Below the pieces are notes generated by a model that was given only the letters and a program-made list of their open reading frames with translations, was not told the DNA's origin and ran no database searches. Shown here one piece after another: positions 16,566 to 20,654 of a stretch of 20,654 nt of DNA. A program made the translations under genes and the position numbers. Each line of letters starts with the position of its first letter. Position 1 is the stretch's first letter. The DNA comes from a virus, in the IMG/VR virus record IMGVR_UViG_3300042945_001358, positions 1 through 20,654 of that record. The stretch is one strand, 5' to 3'.

Positions 16566-16731
16566 TGTTGCCTCCTGGAAAGTATTGACGCATGGTTTCA
16601 AAGACGAGGGCCACGATGGCCGTCACGATTTCGTCGGCATCCTCTGCCGTACATTTCTCAATGTTGAACCGCACTGCATCCACAGCACGGCGGTGTGCCT
16701 GCAGCAGGCGATCTTCAGGGTGCTCTGTCAC
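16546..16731 (-). CDS. Small hypothetical protein between exonuclease and RecT
   Basis: A 61-aa soluble helical protein starting at GTG 16731 (MTEHPEDRLLQAHRRAVDAV, with FNIEKCTAEDADEIVTAIVA in the middle and a VFETMRQYFPGG end). The GTG overlaps the exonuclease stop by 4 bp (GTGA) and is preceded by AAGGAG with 5-bp spacing inside the exonuclease gene, a strong sign of coupled translation. An in-frame extension to 16842 lies within the exonuclease gene and is rejected. Its 3' end overlaps the recT start by 20 bp and contains the recT Shine-Dalgarno. I do not recognise the family. A helper of the YqaJ/RecT pair is plausible from location alone. Confidence 0.72.
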   Translation of the reverse strand: MTEHPEDRLLQAHRRAVDAVRFNIEKCTAEDADEIVTAIVALVFETMRQYFPGGNNAIDNH

Positions 16732-17687
16732 TTCAGCTCCTTGATTGATACGTTGGCCAGCCTGATTGTGTAGGCTTCCTTGGCCGGCACAGTCTTGGCA
16801 GGCTGCGCCTGGTAATACCTGGTCGGCCACTTGATCTGCCACTTGCCGGCCAGACCCACGGTGGCATGGCCCATCAGCTTTTTTAGCTGCTCCTCGGCCT
16901 TGGTGATTTCCTCCTCATTCTTCTTGTTGACGCCCCGCCAGTAGGCAATCTGGTCTGCCAGCACTGCGGCCTCACCAGGCAGCTGCACAGGTTCCTCAAC
17001 GGCTGGATACATGCCCCGCCCGTCTGGCCACTTCTCCTTGTCTGCCGGCGGGTAGTACTCCACCGTGCCGGTGGCCTTCCATGCGTCCAGCCGGCGCTGG
17101 AAGTCGGTGGCCACCTGGGCGATGCGATCGACCGTGCCCTGGTGTGGGGCGAATAAAAACACCCGCAGCTCGGTGCCACGGTAGAGCACACAGACGGCGC
17201 CCCACTTGGCCTTGATGATGTCCATCTGGGCCTGCAGCTGCACCACGCCGCGCCACAGCGGGGGCACATCCTCGACATCCATGGCGGTGAGCTTGCCCTC
17301 GAGGACGCCGATGCCGTCCAGGGTGATGCTGTCCTGGCCAACCACATAAATGCCAGCCTCGGCGTCTGTCCTGATGACCTGGCCCCGGCCATCTCCAGTG
17401 CCGTCCAGGCTGCAGCACAGGGGCAGGCTGTCGTGGAACCTGGCCTCCGGGTGATCGGTGACTAGGTCGGCCAGCTCAAGCCGGCGGGCTGACTCGGACA
17501 GGATCAGCGGCTCCATCATGTTGCCCCACTCCATGGCTTCCTTGGCCTCGAACTCTGTCTCCAGGCCGCGCAGTGCCAGGATGCTGGACTCAAGCTCATC
17601 ATTGGGGCTTGAGTACCGGCTGATGCCCATGACGCCTGGCAGCCGGCTGGCTGACAGCATGGTGTTGGGGGTGACTTTTCCTACCAT
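16728..17687 (-). CDS. YqaJ-type (lambda exonuclease-like) recombinase nuclease
   Basis: A 319-aa protein of the PD-(D/E)XK nuclease superfamily. It shows the YqaJ order of motifs: AMEWGNMMEPLILSESARRL (E59), CCSLDGTGDG (D95), GVLEGKLTA (E130-x-K132), then VQLQAQMDI (Q150, Q152). D95, E130 and K132 should be the metal-binding and catalytic triad equivalent to the lambda exonuclease residues. These enzymes degrade the 5' strand from double-stranded ends, leaving 3' single strands for RecT. A C-terminal region (about 240-319) includes a charged helix (KKNEEEITKAEEQLKKLMGH) and a beta end (GLAGKWQIKWPTRYYQAQ), as commonly found in phage members. ATG 17687 has GAGGA upstream and overlaps the previous TAA by 1 bp (TAATG). 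Confidence 0.9.
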   Translation of the reverse strand: MVGKVTPNTMLSASRLPGVMGISRYSSPNDELESSILALRGLETEFEAKEAMEWGNMMEPLILSESARRLELADLVTDHPEARFHDSLPLCCSLDGTGDGRGQVIRTDAEAGIYVVGQDSITLDGIGVLEGKLTAMDVEDVPPLWRGVVQLQAQMDIIKAKWGAVCVLYRGTELRVFLFAPHQGTVDRIAQVATDFQRRLDAWKATGTVEYYPPADKEKWPDGRGMYPAVEEPVQLPGEAAVLADQIAYWRGVNKKNEEEITKAEEQLKKLMGHATVGLAGKWQIKWPTRYYQAQPAKTVPAKEAYTIRLANVSIKELK

Positions 17688-17890
17688 TATTTTTTCCTCG
17701 CTTTCAGGGTGTATTGGGCAATGTGCTTGCCCGTTGGGGTGACGACGGTTTCGGTGTGTATGTCATGGCCACTGGCTCTGAGGTCTGCGATCCTGGCCGC
17801 CAGGCGAAAGCAGCCGGCTTGCTGCAGTGCATCAATTGCGGTGACCGGGCCGCGCTCGAGCATGGCCAGTATGTCCTGGCACTGGCTCAT
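17687..17890 (-). CDS. Helix-turn-helix-like small protein
   Basis: A 67-aa protein starting MSQCQDILAMLERGPVTAID, followed by ALQQAGCFRLAARIADLRAS, then GHDIHTETVVTPTGKHIAQY. The pattern 'iL..L..GpvTaidAl...gi.RLaarIadLr..Gh.I.te.v' is that of the short phage helix-turn-helix proteins (Pfam HTH_39 type) and ends in a beta-wing-like segment. DNA binding is likely; target and role are unknown. ATG 17890 has AGGAGG upstream and overlaps the previous stop by 4 bp (ATGA). An in-frame extension to 17980 gives Pro/Gly-rich sequence and is rejected. Its stop overlaps the exonuclease start. Confidence 0.85.
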   Translation of the reverse strand: MSQCQDILAMLERGPVTAIDALQQAGCFRLAARIADLRASGHDIHTETVVTPTGKHIAQYTLKARKK

Positions 17891-18069
17891 TGCATGACCT
17901 CCTGCTGTGTGTGGTTGAGGCGCTGGTATTCCTGGGCCTGGGCCTCCCGGCTTGGCGGCTGCCAGCCAAACCGCAGCCATGTCTTGGTGACATCAGTGGC
18001 CGCTGCCGGGGTGTAGGGTTTGCCCTGCATAAGGGATTGAGATGGGACTATTGGAGTTCCGTGCGGCAT
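17887..18069 (-). CDS. Small hypothetical protein (TDVTKTWLRFGW motif)
   Basis: A 60-aa protein starting MPHGTPIVPSQSLMQGKPYT, continuing PAAATDVTKTWLRFGWQPPS and REAQAQEYQRLNHTQQEVMQ. The 'xYxPAxxTDVtxTWxRFGWxPPS' pattern is one I recall as a short conserved protein in phages and proteobacterial genomes, without known function. ATG 18069 is 1 bp after the stop of the 24-aa membrane peptide (TGACATG), suggesting re-initiation. The ribosome site is only a GGGGG run, and ATG 18030 is an alternative start. The same frame stays open upstream through the recombinase gene, where it reads as a Pro/Ser/Arg-rich shadow. The stop overlaps the next ATG by 4 bp. Confidence 0.72.
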   Translation of the reverse strand: MPHGTPIVPSQSLMQGKPYTPAAATDVTKTWLRFGWQPPSREAQAQEYQRLNHTQQEVMQ

Positions 18070-18070
18070 G

Positions 18071-18145
18071 TCAAACCCCCGCCCCGAGTATGACGCCGAT
18101 GAGAATAAATACGGCCACGGTGGCCGCAGCATACAGACTGTCCAT
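18071..18145 (-). CDS. 24-aa single-helix membrane peptide
   Basis: ATG 18145 opens a 24-codon frame: MDSLYAAATVAVFILIGVIL, then GAGV and TGA. It is nearly all hydrophobic, one membrane span with a two-residue acidic N-terminal tail and no charged C-terminus. AAAGG lies 5 bp before the ATG and overlaps the end of the recombinase gene. Its stop is 1 bp before the ATG of the 60-aa gene. Without it the 85 bp between the recombinase and the 60-aa gene would be the only sizeable gap in this otherwise gap-free operon. Function unknown; expression is inferred from the ribosome site, hydrophobicity and tight packing. Confidence 0.5.
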   Translation of the reverse strand: MDSLYAAATVAVFILIGVILGAGV

Positions 18146-18154
18146 GATTGCCTT

Positions 18155-18796
18155 TCAGTTGGTTGAGAGAAGGGTTGCGACCTGGCTGGGGTGCCAGATG
18201 GTGCTGCCGCGGGCGGTCTGAACACCGCGGGCAGAGAGGGCTGCAGCGATCTCGCGCAGGGTAGTGCAGCCGGCTGCCTGGATCTGGGCCAGGATGGGCT
18301 GCATGCGGGCCTGGAAGGCTGCTGCACGGGCCTGGATGGCCGCGTTGCCTGCAGCGCTGCCGGCGGTGGGATTGCCGCTGCCCAGGCGCACGCCACGGGC
18401 CTTGGCGGCCTGCAGCGCGGCACGGGTACGGCGGCTGATCTCCTCGCGCTCATGCTGGGCAACGACGGCGCGGATGCCGAACTCGAGGGTGCCGGCGTGC
18501 GGCATGTCGGCCGCCACGATCTGCACGCCAGAGTCGCGCAAGGTCAGCAGGAAGGCGGCCTGACGCGAAAGCCGGTCGATCTTGGCAATGAGCAAGGCTG
18601 CGCCAGTAGACTTGCACAAGGCGATGGCAGCGGCCAGCTGGGGCCGGTCATCATTCTTGCCAGACTCGATCTCGGTGAAACTGTGGATGATGCTGTCAGC
18701 GTAGGCTTTGACGGCTGCCTGCTGGGCCTCCAGGCCAAGGCCGCTCTGGCCCTGGCGCTCGGTGCTGACGCGGTAGTACGCGATGTAGGTGGCCAT
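18155..18796 (-). CDS. Small serine recombinase (resolvase/invertase type)
   Basis: A 213-aa protein with the serine recombinase catalytic domain at residues 1-135: YIAYYRVSTERQGQSGLGLE with nucleophile S11 and R9, AALLIAKIDRLSRQAAFLLT (D74, R75, R78), GVQIVAADMPHAGTLEFGIR and HEREEISRRTRAALQAAKAR. The C-terminal part (about 165-213, LREIAAALSARGVQTARGST, IWHPSQVATLLS) is a small helix-turn-helix DNA-binding domain. Length matches Hin/Gin- and Tn3-type resolvases, not the ~450+ aa large serine integrases, so integration is not the first guess; inversion, multimer resolution or host DNA exchange are options. ATG 18796 has AAGGAGG 7 bp upstream; an in-frame TTG at 18802 is less likely. It lies inside the leftward recombination operon. 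Confidence 0.9.
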   Translation of the reverse strand: MATYIAYYRVSTERQGQSGLGLEAQQAAVKAYADSIIHSFTEIESGKNDDRPQLAAAIALCKSTGAALLIAKIDRLSRQAAFLLTLRDSGVQIVAADMPHAGTLEFGIRAVVAQHEREEISRRTRAALQAAKARGVRLGSGNPTAGSAAGNAAIQARAAAFQARMQPILAQIQAAGCTTLREIAAALSARGVQTARGSTIWHPSQVATLLSTN

Positions 18797-18798
18797 GA

Positions 18799-19041
18799 TC
18801 AAGCCTCCTTGGCTGCATTGATGATGGCCTGCATCTCGGCTGACTTGTAGCCAGCGAATGCTTCATCGAAGGTGCGGAAGTAGCGGCCATTGGCTTTCCA
18901 TGCTTTGTGCGATGCGTTCTTGCAGCACACGTTGATATAGCCAGCCTTGCTGATGTAGATGTGCGCGGAGATCTTGCCGCAGTCGGCCTCAAGATACTTG
19001 CCGTTTTCGACTGCTTCTGCGCGGGTAATGAGAACTTGCAT
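18799..19041 (-). CDS. Hypothetical protein, first gene of the leftward operon
   Basis: An 80-aa soluble protein (MQVLITRAEAVENGKYLEAD, GKISAHIYISKAGYINVCCK, AWKANGRYFRTFDEAFAGYK and a helical SAEMQAIINAAKEA end). Predicted mostly beta with a helical C-terminus. 'SHKAWKxxGRYFrTFDEAxAgYK' looks like a compact conserved domain, but I do not recognise it. ATG 19041 has AGGAG six bases upstream. It is the gene nearest to the divergent control region and so is probably the first translated from the leftward promoter. Its stop is 2 bp from the recombinase ATG. Confidence 0.8.
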   Translation of the reverse strand: MQVLITRAEAVENGKYLEADCGKISAHIYISKAGYINVCCKNASHKAWKANGRYFRTFDEAFAGYKSAEMQAIINAAKEA

Positions 19042-19068
19042 TTTGAACTCCTGTTTCTCGGTGGTTCT

Positions 19069-19089
19069 GGTGTATCACCGCGATACACC
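19069..19089. promoter_or_regulatory. Operator-like inverted repeat
   Basis: GGTGTATC-ACCGC-GATACACC: perfect 8-bp arms with a 5-bp spacer, and its left half also reads as the shorter palindrome GGTG-TAT-CACC. It sits immediately downstream of the expected leftward transcription start, where a bound repressor would block the operon. The binder is unknown; the adjacent ribbon-helix-helix protein and the HTH-like protein at 17687-17890 are candidates. A 5' leader hairpin is the alternative. Confidence 0.55.
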
Positions 19090-19097
19090 GTGCCGCC

Positions 19098-19103
19098 ATT
19101 ATA
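19098..19103 (-). promoter_or_regulatory. Leftward -10 element (TATAAT)
   Basis: The minus strand reads TATAAT here, a perfect sigma70 -10, within TGGCTATAATGG. The best-placed -35 (about 19120-19126, CAGACG/CCAGAC) is poor, so an activator or a relaxed -35 may be involved. Transcription would start near 19090, giving a leader of about 50 bases before the 80-aa gene. Confidence 0.5.
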
Positions 19104-19153
19104 GCCACAGGTTTCTGGCCGTCTGGCGTAGGTGTTTACCCTAAGACAATGGC

Positions 19154-19159
19154 TACAAT
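19154..19159 (+). promoter_or_regulatory. Candidate rightward -10 element (TACAAT)
   Basis: TACAAT lies in TGGCTACAATGG (19150-19161), an inverted near-copy of the leftward -10 context. It is about 40 bp before the ribbon-helix-helix start. No convincing -35 stands 16-18 bp upstream, so the call rests on the -10 match and on the symmetry with the leftward element. Confidence 0.35.
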
Positions 19160-19200
19160 GGTCGCTGCCATAATGTTGCACTCTGCAATACAGGAGTCAT

Positions 19201-19386
19201 ATGGAAACGAACCGACCATTCATGATGCGGCTGCAGGCCAGCACTCGAGAGCTGCTTGACCGAGCGGCCAGAGATCAAAGGCGCTCGAGGGCCAGCATTG
19301 TTGATCAGCTGATCCGAGACAACTTGAGCCGGCGCTACGCTGATGTGCATGACAGGCTGGACAAGCTGCTGCAGGGCACAAAATGA
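19201..19386 (+). CDS. Ribbon-helix-helix (Arc/CopG-like) DNA-binding protein
   Basis: A 61-aa protein METNRPFMMRLQASTRELLD, RAARDQRRSRASIVDQLIRD, then NLSRRYADVHDRLDKLLQG. It has the ribbon-helix-helix layout: a short beta strand (FMMRLQ, 7-12) that reads bases in the major groove as a dimer, helix A (13-28), a turn with Arg-Ser, and helix B (ASIVDQLIRDNL). Length is normal for Arc-type phage repressors. It is first in the rightward operon, beside the divergent control region with two palindromes, so autoregulation or repression of the leftward promoter is a reasonable inference. AGGAG (19192-19196) lies 4 bp before the ATG. The stop overlaps the next ATG by 4 bp. Confidence 0.85.
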   Translation: METNRPFMMRLQASTRELLDRAARDQRRSRASIVDQLIRDNLSRRYADVHDRLDKLLQGTK

Positions 19387-19559
19387 CGCACCAGGAGGCC
19401 AACAAGCTACTGGACATGGCAAAGGATGGCCAGCCTATACCAGAGGATGTGATGGCCGAGGCGCTGTTCCTGACGGGGGATGCTGCCAGTTGGCAAGATG
19501 TGCCCTGCCAGGACATCGAGGCGTTCCTGGCCGATCTGAGAAAGGCGGGGCTACTATGA
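19383..19559 (+). CDS. 58-aa hypothetical protein
   Basis: ATG 19383 overlaps the ribbon-helix-helix stop (ATGA), and TGA at 19557-19559 overlaps the RuvC-like ATG, again by 4 bp. The product is acidic and helical: MTHQEANKLLDMAKDGQPIP, EDVMAEALFLTGDAASWQDV, PCQDIEAFLADLRKAGLL. The opening 'MtHqEANkLLDmakdGqpIPe.v...AL..TGD' is familiar from short phage proteins of unknown function. A soluble two-helix protein is likely. The evidence for it being a gene is perfect packing in a coupled operon and good amino-acid composition. Confidence 0.78.
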   Translation: MTHQEANKLLDMAKDGQPIPEDVMAEALFLTGDAASWQDVPCQDIEAFLADLRKAGLL

Positions 19560-20011
19560 CTCCATGCATCCTGGCCCTCGACCTGGGCACCACTACGGGC
19601 TGGGCGCTGCGGCCCACAACCGGGGCGATCGCGCACGGCTGGATGTCTCTGAAGGGCGGCCGGTACGAGGGCGGTGGCATGCGCTACCTGCGCTTCAGTC
19701 GCTGGCTGCACGAGATCTACGGCACCGCAGGCGACATCAATGCGGTCTATTTCGAGGAGGTGCGCCGGCATGCCAGCACCGATGCCGCGCATGTCTACGG
19801 CGGCCTGATGGCCACGCTGACCGCCTGGTGCGAGAGCAGGAACATTCCCTATGAGGGCGTGCCTGTCGGCACCATCAAGAAGCACGCTACTGGCAAGGGA
19901 AACGCTGACAAGGCGGCCATGCTGGCGGCCATGCAGGCCAAGGGGCACCCGGTGACAGATGACAACGAGGCTGACGCGCTGGCGCTTCTGCACTGGGCAG
20001 CAGAGCAATGA
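19556..20011 (+). CDS. RuvC-like Holliday junction resolvase
   Basis: A 151-aa protein with the RNase H-like RuvC fold: strand 1 CILALDLGTTTGWAL with the first catalytic Asp (D8), then NAVYFEEVRRHASTDAAHVY with the acidic pair on strand 4, and the C-terminal HPVTDDNEADALALLHWAAE with the DDNEADA acidic helix. KKHATGKGNADKAAMLAAMQ before it is also typical of phage RuvC-like resolvases. The enzyme should cut four-way junctions or branched replication products before packaging, which fits the RecT/YqaJ operon on the other side of the control region. ATG 19556 follows the previous gene by a 4-bp overlap; an in-frame extension to 19343 is a shadow of the two genes upstream. Confidence 0.9.
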   Translation: MTPCILALDLGTTTGWALRPTTGAIAHGWMSLKGGRYEGGGMRYLRFSRWLHEIYGTAGDINAVYFEEVRRHASTDAAHVYGGLMATLTAWCESRNIPYEGVPVGTIKKHATGKGNADKAAMLAAMQAKGHPVTDDNEADALALLHWAAEQ

Positions 20012-20166
20012 AGTGTCCAGTGTGTGCAGCCTGGACGGAGATCAAAGAAACGCGCCGCCGACCAGAGAACGAAAAGTACAGGCGCTATGAGTGTGGCAAC
20101 GGTCACCGCTTCACCACCATGGAAAGGGTGCTGAAGGTGATCAAACCGAAGGAGAAGAAGGGATGA
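20008..20166 (+). CDS. Zinc-ribbon protein (NrdR N-terminus-like)
   Basis: A 52-aa protein: MKCPVCAAWTEIKETRRRPE, NEKYRRYECGNGHRFTTMER, VLKVIKPKEKKG. C3 and C6 form one knuckle and C29 with H33 (YECGNGHRFTT) the other, giving a CxxC...CxxxH zinc ribbon. The 'CPvC.....et..RR......RRYeC.nGHRFtT.E' arrangement is like the N-terminal ribbon of NrdR but without the ATP-cone domain. Such mini-ribbons are common in phage early operons; nucleic-acid binding is likely, target unknown. ATG 20008 overlaps the RuvC stop by 4 bp and the stop overlaps the next ATG by 4 bp. Confidence 0.82.
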   Translation: MKCPVCAAWTEIKETRRRPENEKYRRYECGNGHRFTTMERVLKVIKPKEKKG

Positions 20167-20561
20167 CAGACAGAGAACTGATGCAGCAGTGGCTGCGCCC
20201 GGGAGCAATCGTTCCGGTGGATATGAACACAGTGCGAATCCTGATAACTGCCCTGCGCGAGAGGCTGGCGCAGCCACAACGGACGCATTGGGAAGGGTGC
20301 GAGGAAGTGCATCCTGAGTGCAGAAAACCGGAGCAGGAGCCGGTGGCGCACGTTTATTTGTTTGAGCCAAATGGTAGACCACGGGTTGCATGGGACAACG
20401 CCAATGGCATCAAGATCGGCGATAAGTTGTACACCTCCCCACCACAGCGCCAGTGGGTCGGTCTGACGAGAGATGAGGTGTTGGACATTGAAGATGCCGC
20501 AAAACACCCGTTGGATTTCGCCCGGTCCATCGAAGCCAAACTCAAGGAGAAGAACACATGA
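20163..20561 (+). CDS. Hypothetical phage protein
   Basis: A 132-aa soluble protein. The N-terminus is helical (MTDRELMQQWLRPGAIVPVD, then ITALRERLAQPQRTHWEGCE), a middle beta part includes EPVAHVYLFEPNGRPRVAWD and IGDKLYTSPPQRQW, and the end is helical (LTRDEVLDIEDAAKHPLDFA). 'RLAQP', 'pEqEPVAhvy' and 'kLYtsPPQRqW' are elements I know from variable hypothetical proteins of betaproteobacterial phages, where they appear as mosaic modules with no known function. ATG 20163 overlaps the previous stop by 4 bp; an in-frame extension to 20091 is rejected. The final bases overlap the next start by 4 bp. Confidence 0.75.
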   Translation: MTDRELMQQWLRPGAIVPVDMNTVRILITALRERLAQPQRTHWEGCEEVHPECRKPEQEPVAHVYLFEPNGRPRVAWDNANGIKIGDKLYTSPPQRQWVGLTRDEVLDIEDAAKHPLDFARSIEAKLKEKNT

Positions 20562-20654
20562 AACCACTGAGCAAACTACATCAAGAAGCCGTTCTCAAAG
20601 CCAAGACCGAGCAGGAAAAGATCAAGGCTGCTGCCACTGCCATGATTGAAACGC
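20558..20654 (+). CDS. Hypothetical protein, N-terminal fragment cut by window edge
   Basis: ATG 20558 overlaps the preceding stop (ATGA), with CAAGGAGA about ten bases upstream. The 32 visible residues, MKPLSKLHQEAVLKAKTEQE then KIKAAATAMIET, form a charged helix. The frame runs off the right edge, so length and family cannot be judged. It continues the rightward early operon. Confidence 0.6.
   Translation, partial: MKPLSKLHQEAVLKAKTEQEKIKAAATAMIET

Larger units (their letters stand above)
19042..19200. promoter_or_regulatory. Divergent control region between early operons
   Basis: The only substantial noncoding interval in the window, separating the leftward operon (ending in recT) from the rightward operon (starting with the ribbon-helix-helix gene). 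It contains a perfect leftward -10, a mirrored near-copy of its 12-bp context on the plus strand, an 8-bp inverted repeat, a second short palindrome (TTGCA-CTC-TGCAA, 19176-19188) and ribosome sites at both ends. No protein-like ORF or RNA gene was found in it. Confidence 0.7.

Noticed and set aside
18799-18802. TTG start at 18802 for the serine recombinase
   Set aside because: ATG 18796 has ideal spacing from AAGGAGG and gives the usual MATYIAYYRVS beginning.
18191-18850. 219-aa plus-strand frame
   Set aside because: Antisense to the serine recombinase, whose catalytic motifs are unambiguous; Gly/Ala/Leu-rich shadow.

Overview
The window is a stretch of a tailed double-stranded DNA bacteriophage genome, most likely a short-tailed (podovirus-type) phage of a proteobacterium. 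The evidence is a late block with the T7-like order of tail tube or nozzle protein, three internal core (ejection) proteins and a tail fibre with a T7 gp17-type N-terminus, followed by fibre-associated genes and a lysis cassette. The moderately GC-rich coding and the style of the RecT, YqaJ and small accessory proteins suggest a betaproteobacterial (Burkholderiales-like) freshwater host. That host guess is inference only. Both ends of the window cut genes. I saw no host genes, rRNA, CRISPR array or insertion sequence, and no tRNA by eye.

Layout. From 2 to 15506 everything reads rightward with almost no spacing: tail nozzle-like protein (5' end missing), gp14-like, gp15-like, a 697-aa ejection protein with an enzyme-like domain, a 1035-aa gp16-position protein, tail fibre, a LamG/SPRY-like adhesin with three C-terminal repeats, a fibre-assembly-like protein, four small membrane proteins (one a 3-TM holin candidate) and a GH24 lysozyme. 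From 19041 down to 15489 a second operon reads leftward: 80-aa unknown, small serine recombinase, a 24-aa one-helix membrane peptide, 60-aa unknown, 67-aa helix-turn-helix-like protein, YqaJ-type exonuclease, 61-aa unknown and RecT annealase. The two operons meet tail to tail and their last 18 bases overlap. From 19201 to the right edge a third operon starts: ribbon-helix-helix protein, 58-aa unknown, RuvC-like resolvase, zinc-ribbon protein, 132-aa unknown and a gene cut by the window edge.

Control. The 159-bp gap 19042-19200 is the only substantial noncoding region. It lies between two divergent operons and holds a perfect TATAAT on the minus strand, a mirrored copy of the surrounding 12-mer on the plus strand (TGGCTAYAATGG, 11/12), a perfect 8-bp inverted repeat just downstream of the leftward -10, and a short palindrome beside the start of the ribbon-helix-helix gene. 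It looks like an early regulatory switch.

The genes fit together as a recombination and replication-support module (YqaJ plus RecT for end resection and annealing, RuvC for junction cutting, a serine recombinase of unknown target) opposed to a virion, ejection and lysis module. Points most worth a second look are a small gene with a perfect Shine-Dalgarno nested out of frame inside the 3' end of the 697-aa ejection-protein gene, the enzyme-like domain in that same protein, the mirrored divergent control region, and the small co-translated proteins in the recombination operon.
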